The notes beneath the pieces are model-generated. The model ran no database searches and was not told the DNA's origin. It saw only the letters and a program-made list of their open reading frames with translations. A stretch of DNA of 64,000 nucleotides from Microbaculum marinum (GTDB lineage Bacteria > Pseudomonadota > Alphaproteobacteria > Rhizobiales > Tepidamorphaceae), in NCBI RefSeq assembly GCF_042646165.1, contig NZ_JBHRTC010000018.1; one strand, 5' to 3'. The position numbers and the translations under genes are program-made. This document shows positions 59,701 to 64,000 of this stretch, piece by piece (the first letter of the stretch is position 1; each line of letters begins with the position of its first letter).

Positions 59701-60425
59701 GCGCGCCTCGCGCGCCCGAGCAGGTAGGCGAACGTCCCCCCCGCAAGCCCGGTCCAGAGCAGATCGAGGCCGGGAGCATAGAGGTGAAACACGGGACCGA
59801 GGCAAAGGCCGCCGGCAATCGCGAGCCAATCGATCCGATGCCTGGCTGCCGACATCATCGAGAGCAGAAAGTAGAGCGGGGTGAGCAGGATCAGCGCCGC
59901 CGAGATCGGCAACGGCACACCACCGGCCATGTAGTAGCCGAGAACGGTGGCTATCATGCAGATCGGCCAGAGCGTCAGGACGACGCCGAGGAAGAACGGA
60001 ATGCGGAGCCGGCGGTCGAGATCGGGCATTCGTCGCATCGACTCGATCCAGACCGTCACCGCAACGAAATGCGACAGCAGTACCTGTTTCGGGATCGACG
60101 TCCTCGACGTCCGCATGACGGGCAGGATTGCGACGGTCATCGGCAGCAGACGGACGGCCGTCAGCGTCACCGCAATGGCGGTGGCCACGACTCCCGCGCC
60201 ACCGGCGATCTGATCGACCAGCACGACCTGTCCGGGCAATGCGAAGACTGCGATGGTCACGAACAGCGATTGGCCGGCATCGAGTCCTGCCGCGCGCGCG
60301 AAGGCGCCAAATCCAAGGAACGAGCCGAACAGCACGATGCCGGGAACGCTGAGCGCCCGGGCCGCGCCCATGCGCACCGCATCGCTCCGGCTCCATCCGC
60401 CGGCGTCGGTGGTCTCGCCGCGCAT
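59697..60425 (-). CDS. azlC: AzlC family branched-chain amino acid exporter
   Basis: The 242-residue large subunit of the AzlCD exporter, with seven or eight predicted helices. Family features are the first-helix region LSVPGIVLFGSFLGFGAFARAAGLD, FALPGQVVLVDQIAGG and the MTVAILPVMRTSRT loop. An internal ATG near 60390 is an alternative start. It follows clpA-clpS on the same strand 37 bp after clpA, but a functional link is not obvious. Confidence 0.88.
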   Translation of the reverse strand: MRGETTDAGGWSRSDAVRMGAARALSVPGIVLFGSFLGFGAFARAAGLDAGQSLFVTIAVFALPGQVVLVDQIAGGAGVVATAIAVTLTAVRLLPMTVAILPVMRTSRTSIPKQVLLSHFVAVTVWIESMRRMPDLDRRLRIPFFLGVVLTLWPICMIATVLGYYMAGGVPLPISAALILLTPLYFLLSMMSAARHRIDWLAIAGGLCLGPVFHLYAPGLDLLWTGLAGGTFAYLLGRARRA

Positions 60426-60462
60426 GGGCGAGACCTACCGGCGGGCCGGAGGTCGAGGCGCG

Positions 60463-62901
60463 CTATTCACTCGTCAGCGGGATCTTCGGAACGCTCGGCC
60501 CAGTGCGTGAACCGCCGCCTTTCGGACTATCGGTCTCGGGAGACCCGTTGCCCTTCTGGGCAGCCGTCTTTTTCTTCGGCTTGGACGGTTTCTTGACCGG
60601 CTTCTCGCGCGCTGGCTTGGCCTCCGGCTCGGGGAATTCGAAGCCCAGCCTGGTCTCGCCGCCTTCCGGTGTCTCGACGATGACCCGAACCACACCGCCG
60701 CCCTTCAGCCTGCCGAACAGCACCTCGTCCGCGAGAGGCTTCTTGATGTGCTCCTGGATGACCCGCGACAGCGGCCGTGCGCCCATCTGTTCATCGTAGC
60801 CGCGGTCGGCGATCCACTTGTTGGCCTCCTCCGTCAGCTCGATGGTGATGCCGCGATCGGACAGCTGCGCTTCGAGCTGTAGGACGAACTTGTCGACGAC
60901 TGTCGCCACCACGGCTGCCGGCAAGCTGTCGAACGCGATCGTGGCGTCGAGCCGGTTGCGGAATTCCGGCGAGAACATGCGGTTGATCGCTTCCACATCC
61001 TCGCCCTCGCGCTTGCTGCGTCCGAAGCCGATGGGAGCACGCGCCATGTCGGCCGCGCCCGCATTCGTCGTCATGATCAGGATGACGTTGCGGAAATCGA
61101 CACGCTTGCCGTTGTGGTCGGTCAACTTGCCGTGATCCATCACCTGCAGGAGGATATTGAAGAGGTCGGGATGGGCCTTCTCGATCTCATCGAGCAGCAA
61201 CACGCAGTGCGGATGCTGGTCGATGCCGTCGGTCAGCAGGCCGCCCTGGTCGAAGCCGACATAGCCTGGCGGCGCGCCGATGAGGCGCGAGACCGTGTGG
61301 CGCTCCATGTACTCCGACATGTCGAAGCGCAGCAGTTCGACACCGAGCAGCTGGGCGAGTTGCTTTGCGACCTCGGTCTTGCCCACACCGGTGGGCCCAG
61401 AAAACAGGTAGGAACCGATCGGCTTCTCAGGCTCGCGAAGGCCGGCGCGCGCGAGCTTGATCGCCGCCGACAGGGCCGAAATTGCCTTGTCCTGGCCGAA
61501 CACGACCCGCTTGAGGTTCTCTTCGATATGCGCGAGCACCTCGGAATCCGACTTGGACACCGTCTTCGGCGGAATCCTGGCCATCGTCGCGACCGTCGCC
61601 TCGATCTCCTTGACGCCGATCGAACGGCGGCGCCGGGAAGCGGGCAACAGCATCTGCGAGGCGCCGGACTCGTCGATGACGTCGATCGCCTTGTCCGGCA
61701 GCTTGCGATCATGGATGTAGCGCGAAGACAGGTCGACCGCCGACTTGATGGCGTCGTTGGTGTACTTGACGCCGTGGAAATCCTCGAAATATGGCTTCAG
61801 TCCCTTGAGGATCTTGATTGCGTCGGGAACCGTCGGCTCGCTCACGTCGATCTTCTGGAACCGGCGGACGAGAGCCCGATCCTTCTCGAAATACTGGCGG
61901 TATTCCTTGTAGGTCGTCGAGCCCATGCATCTCAGCTGACCGCTCTGCAAGGCCGGTTTCAGCAGGTTTGAGGCGTCCATGGCTCCGCCCGATGTCGCAC
62001 CGGCGCCGATCACGGTGTGGATCTCGTCGATGAACATGATGGCGCCGGGATATTTCTCGATCTCCTTGACGACAGCCTTCAGACGCTCCTCGAAATCACC
62101 CCGATAGCGCGTGCCGGCGAGCAGCGTGCCCATGTCGAGCTGGAAGATCGTCGCCTTCTGCAGCACCTCCGGCACATCGCCGTTGACGATGTGACGGGCA
62201 AGTCCCTCGGCGATGGCCGTCTTGCCGACGCCCGGATCGCCGACGAACAGCGGATTGTTCTTCTGGCGCCGGCAGAGCACCTGGATCGTGCGCTGCAGCT
62301 CCGACTCGCGTCCGATCAGCGGGTCGATGCGGCCTTCGCGCGCCTTCTGGTTCAGGTTGACGCAATAGGCCTCGAGAGCATCCGACTTCTTCTTCTCGCC
62401 GTCTTCGCTTTCCGTCGTCTCGTCGTCAGATCCCCGCACGGTGCGCGTCTCCGAATAGCCCGGCCGCTTGGCTATGCCGTGGCTGATGTAATTGACAGCG
62501 TCGTAGCGCGTCATGTCCTGCTCCTGCAGGAAGAACGCAGCGTGGCTCTCGCGCTCCGCGAAGATGGCGACCAGCACGTTCGCCCCGGTCACCTCCTCGC
62601 GACCGGACGACTGCACATGGATGACGGCGCGCTGGATGACGCGCTGGAATCCGGCCGTTGGCTTGGAATCCTCGCCGGTTTCGCTGATCAGGTTGTCGAG
62701 CTCGTTGTCGATGTAGTCTGTCAGGTTCTGGCGCAGGGCGTCGATGTCGACGTTGCATGCCCGCATGACCGCCGAGGCATCCTGGTCATCGACCAGCGCC
62801 AGCAGCAGGTGCTCCAGGGTCGCATATTCGTGATGGCGCTCGTTTGCGACGGCGAGCGCGCGATGCAGGGCTTGCTCAAGACTTCTCGAGAACGATGGCA
62901 C
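60463..62901 (-). CDS. clpA: ATP-dependent Clp protease ATP-binding subunit ClpA
   Basis: AAA+ unfoldase that feeds substrates into ClpP. It is 812 residues. The N-terminal Clp domain (SRSLEQALHRALAVANERHHEYATLEHLLLAL) binds ClpS. The two ATPase modules have Walker A GDPGVGKTAIAEGLA and GPTGVGKTEVAKQLA. The C-terminus extends beyond the E. coli protein (758) with a Lys/Pro-rich tail of about 60 residues (AKPAREKPVKKPSKPKKKTAA region), probably disordered. It starts nine bases after the clpS stop. The ClpP-docking loop was not located with certainty. Confidence 0.96.
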   Translation of the reverse strand: MPSFSRSLEQALHRALAVANERHHEYATLEHLLLALVDDQDASAVMRACNVDIDALRQNLTDYIDNELDNLISETGEDSKPTAGFQRVIQRAVIHVQSSGREEVTGANVLVAIFAERESHAAFFLQEQDMTRYDAVNYISHGIAKRPGYSETRTVRGSDDETTESEDGEKKKSDALEAYCVNLNQKAREGRIDPLIGRESELQRTIQVLCRRQKNNPLFVGDPGVGKTAIAEGLARHIVNGDVPEVLQKATIFQLDMGTLLAGTRYRGDFEERLKAVVKEIEKYPGAIMFIDEIHTVIGAGATSGGAMDASNLLKPALQSGQLRCMGSTTYKEYRQYFEKDRALVRRFQKIDVSEPTVPDAIKILKGLKPYFEDFHGVKYTNDAIKSAVDLSSRYIHDRKLPDKAIDVIDESGASQMLLPASRRRRSIGVKEIEATVATMARIPPKTVSKSDSEVLAHIEENLKRVVFGQDKAISALSAAIKLARAGLREPEKPIGSYLFSGPTGVGKTEVAKQLAQLLGVELLRFDMSEYMERHTVSRLIGAPPGYVGFDQGGLLTDGIDQHPHCVLLLDEIEKAHPDLFNILLQVMDHGKLTDHNGKRVDFRNVILIMTTNAGAADMARAPIGFGRSKREGEDVEAINRMFSPEFRNRLDATIAFDSLPAAVVATVVDKFVLQLEAQLSDRGITIELTEEANKWIADRGYDEQMGARPLSRVIQEHIKKPLADEVLFGRLKGGGVVRVIVETPEGGETRLGFEFPEPEAKPAREKPVKKPSKPKKKTAAQKGNGSPETDSPKGGGSRTGPSVPKIPLTSE

Positions 62902-62910
62902 GTGTCGATC

Positions 62911-63291
62911 CTACTTCTTCTCCATGACGCACTGCAATGGATGTTGGTGCTTGCGTGCGAAATCCATGACCTGGGTCACTTTCGTCTCGGCGACCTCGTA
63001 TGTGTAAACGCCGCATTCGCCCACGCCGTTGTGGTGGACGTGCAGCATGATCTGGGTCGCCTCCTCCGGTCCCTTGTTGAAGAACCGCTCGAGCACGTGA
63101 ACGACGAACTCCATCGGTGTGTAGTCGTCGTTCAGTATGAGGACGCGGTACAGGTTCGGCCGTTTGGTTTTGGGACGAACCTTGGTGACGATGCCCGTTC
63201 CGGATTCATCGTCGCCACCGCCATCCGCCCCCCGGCGGACCATGACCAGTTGCCTGTGCACGAGGGGATCGGAACCTTTCGATCCTTTCAT
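62911..63291 (-). CDS. clpS: ATP-dependent Clp protease adaptor ClpS
   Basis: Adaptor that recognises N-degron residues and delivers them to ClpA. The ATG at 63291 is chosen for the GGAGAG upstream; it gives 126 residues. A longer start at 63348 would put the coding region across the T-run of an intrinsic terminator. The core is NLYRVLILNDDYTPMEFVVHVLERFF, then HHNGVGECGVYTYEVAETKV and the C-terminal HQHPLQCVMEKK, all conserved in alphaproteobacterial ClpS. The first 40 residues are variable and Gly/Asp-rich. Confidence 0.95.
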   Translation of the reverse strand: MKGSKGSDPLVHRQLVMVRRGADGGGDDESGTGIVTKVRPKTKRPNLYRVLILNDDYTPMEFVVHVLERFFNKGPEEATQIMLHVHHNGVGECGVYTYEVAETKVTQVMDFARKHQHPLQCVMEKK

Positions 63292-63346
63292 TTCTATGCG
63301 CTCTCCCGCACCTGTCAGCATCGCGCAACAAGGACGATAGACATTC

Positions 63347-63375
63347 AAAAAAAGCCGCGGCCACCTTCCGCGACT
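63347..63375 (-). terminator. Intrinsic terminator in the sense direction before clpS
   Basis: On the minus strand AGTCGCGG (63375-63368) pairs with CCGCGGCT (63360-63353) through eight pairs including one G-T, loop of seven bases, then a run of seven T (63353-63347). It lies 56 bp before the clpS ATG and points towards clpS. The previous gene (phasin) already has its own terminator, so this one must end a short transcript or act as an attenuator in the clpS leader. Confidence 0.7.
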
Positions 63376-63500
63376 CCCATCTTAGGGGCACGGGCAACAA
63401 CAGGCTAGACGACGATTAAGTTAGGGAGAGAAGGTGCCCGTTTCCACCCGCCGCGACGGCAGGGCGGACAAATTTCGACGCTTAGGGGTTCACGGCGTCG

Positions 63501-63536
63501 AAAAAATGCAAAAGGCCCGACCTTACGGCCGGGCCC
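63501..63536 (-). terminator. Intrinsic terminator of the phasin gene
   Basis: On the minus strand GGGCCCGGCC (63536-63527) pairs with GGTCGGGCCT (63522-63513), ten pairs including two G-T, closed by a GTAA tetraloop. TTTT, then GCA and TTTTTT follow down to 63501. It begins 41 bp after the phasin stop. Confidence 0.88.
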
Positions 63537-63576
63537 TACGCGCATACTCAACTCAGGTCAGGCTGTCGCCTGCAGC

Positions 63577-63909
63577 TTACTTCGTTGCCTTGGCAACGGC
63601 GCCTTCGAAAGGCTTGTAGGCGTCCTTGGCCAGGTCGGCGTAAAGCTCGCCGACCTTGGTGGCCTGCGCGACGAAGCCTTCGTAAGACGACTTGACGTAG
63701 TCGGTCTGAATCTCGAAGGCCTTATCGAGCGACTTTGCCGACATCAGCTTCTCGAAGGTCGAGGCACCATCCTCGAGCGACTTCTTGGAGTAGTCGGCCA
63801 TCTCGGTGGCGAGCACCTGGAAGCCCTTGTTGAAAGAGCCGAAGCTCTTCATCGCCTGGTCCATGTTCTCTTTGCCGAGCTTCTGGAAATCTTCGAAACC
63901 GTTGATCAT
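63577..63909 (-). CDS. Phasin family protein
   Basis: A 110-residue protein of the phasin_2 type, which coats polyhydroxyalkanoate granules or, in some species, other inclusions. The ATG at 63909 is preceded by GGAGAC. The sequence is almost entirely amphipathic helix: MINGFEDFQKLGKENMDQAMKSFG, then FEKLMSAKSLDKAFEIQTDYVKSSYEGFVAQATKVGELYADLAKDAYKP. The repeated Tyr and Phe on one face fit surface adhesion. No PHA synthase is in the window. TGC-rich repeats lie upstream. Confidence 0.9.
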   Translation of the reverse strand: MINGFEDFQKLGKENMDQAMKSFGSFNKGFQVLATEMADYSKKSLEDGASTFEKLMSAKSLDKAFEIQTDYVKSSYEGFVAQATKVGELYADLAKDAYKPFEGAVAKATK

Positions 63910-63966
63910 GGGCGGGTCTCCTTCATTAGATCGGGGCGGCGTCATGGCCGGCGCGACCGGCCTTAT

Positions 63967-63995
63967 TGCATTGCGATCCTGATATATGCATTGCA
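63967..63995 (-). promoter_or_regulatory. Paired TGCATTGC repeats around the phasin -10 box
   Basis: TGCATTGCA (63987-63995) and TGCATTGCG (63967-63975) are direct repeats 20 bp apart, and TATATC on the minus strand (63986-63981) lies between them. The first is a TGC-N3-GCA dyad, part of the CTGC-N3-GCAG pattern described for the PHA repressor PhaR in other alphaproteobacteria. The -35 box would fall at or beyond the end of the window. Confidence 0.45.
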
Positions 63996-64000
63996 GCATT

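Noticed and set aside
59353..60396. A 347-codon frame that would extend AzlD upstream
   Set aside because: The upstream 230 codons are antiphase to azlC. The AzlD-like sequence starts at the ATG at 59700, overlapping the azlC stop.

Overview
The window is 64 kb of GC-rich chromosome that reads as the core genome of an alphaproteobacterium of the order Hyphomicrobiales (Rhizobiales). The evidence is gene content and order. The run pyrB-pyrC-plsY-dprA-topA-rnr-DUF983-NUDIX-MFS-rpmG, followed by divK-DUF3572-dinB, is a Rhizobium/Brucella-type arrangement. EipB (DUF1849), a phasin and the polymerase IV with an N-terminal cysteine motif point the same way. I cannot name the genus. About 65 protein genes are supported. 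I saw no rRNA, tRNA, insertion sequence, prophage, CRISPR array or recognisable defence island.

Region by region. 1-3.4 kb: end of lptD, a SurA-like chaperone, pdxA and rsmA. 3.4-10 kb, minus strand: fabD-fabG-acpP-fabF, then mltG, yicC and gmk, covering fatty-acid synthesis, peptidoglycan cleavage and GMP kinase. 10-20.5 kb, plus strand: ribosomal rpsF-rpsR-rplI, a cyclopropane fatty acid synthase, dnaB-alr-radA with overlapping ends, then cvpA, purF and an SDR oxidoreductase. 20.6-30.4 kb, minus strand: der, bamB and its TPR-like neighbour, gatC-GNAT-gatA, a DctPQM-type TRAP transporter and a UPF0173 hydrolase. 30.5-34.7 kb: ruvX, an AEC transporter, a membrane diguanylate cyclase and a DUF1835 protein. 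35-47.2 kb, plus strand: pyrB, a pyrC-like gene, plsY, dprA, topA, rnr, DUF983, NUDIX, MFS and rpmG. 47.3-56.3 kb: aldehyde dehydrogenase, divK, DUF3572, a ROK kinase, dinB, eipB, ridA, GDPD, a FemAB-like protein and a thioesterase. 56.3-64 kb: a YeeE/TsuA thiosulfate transporter, carbonic anhydrase, Ohr, HIT protein, AzlCD, ClpA, ClpS and a phasin.

Many adjacent genes overlap by one to four bases (ATGA, GTGA or TAATG), so translational coupling is the rule. Functional themes are envelope biogenesis (LptD, SurA, BamB, MltG, PlsY, EipB, Cfa and the Fab enzymes), DNA maintenance (DnaB, RadA, TopA, RuvX, DprA, DinB), translation (S6, S18, L9, L33, RsmA, GatCA, Der) and proteolysis (ClpAS).

I found no convincing new biological system. 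The best leads are small. The PyrC homologue has lost nearly all of its metal ligands. pleD is missing from its usual place beside divK. An intrinsic terminator sits in the sense direction just before clpS. A strong leader hairpin precedes rpsF. TGC-rich repeats flank the phasin -10 box. The pyrB promoter is so close to the start codon that its mRNA should be nearly leaderless. Several perfect dyads lie in intergenic DNA. All coordinates come from reading the sequence by eye; no homology search was possible.
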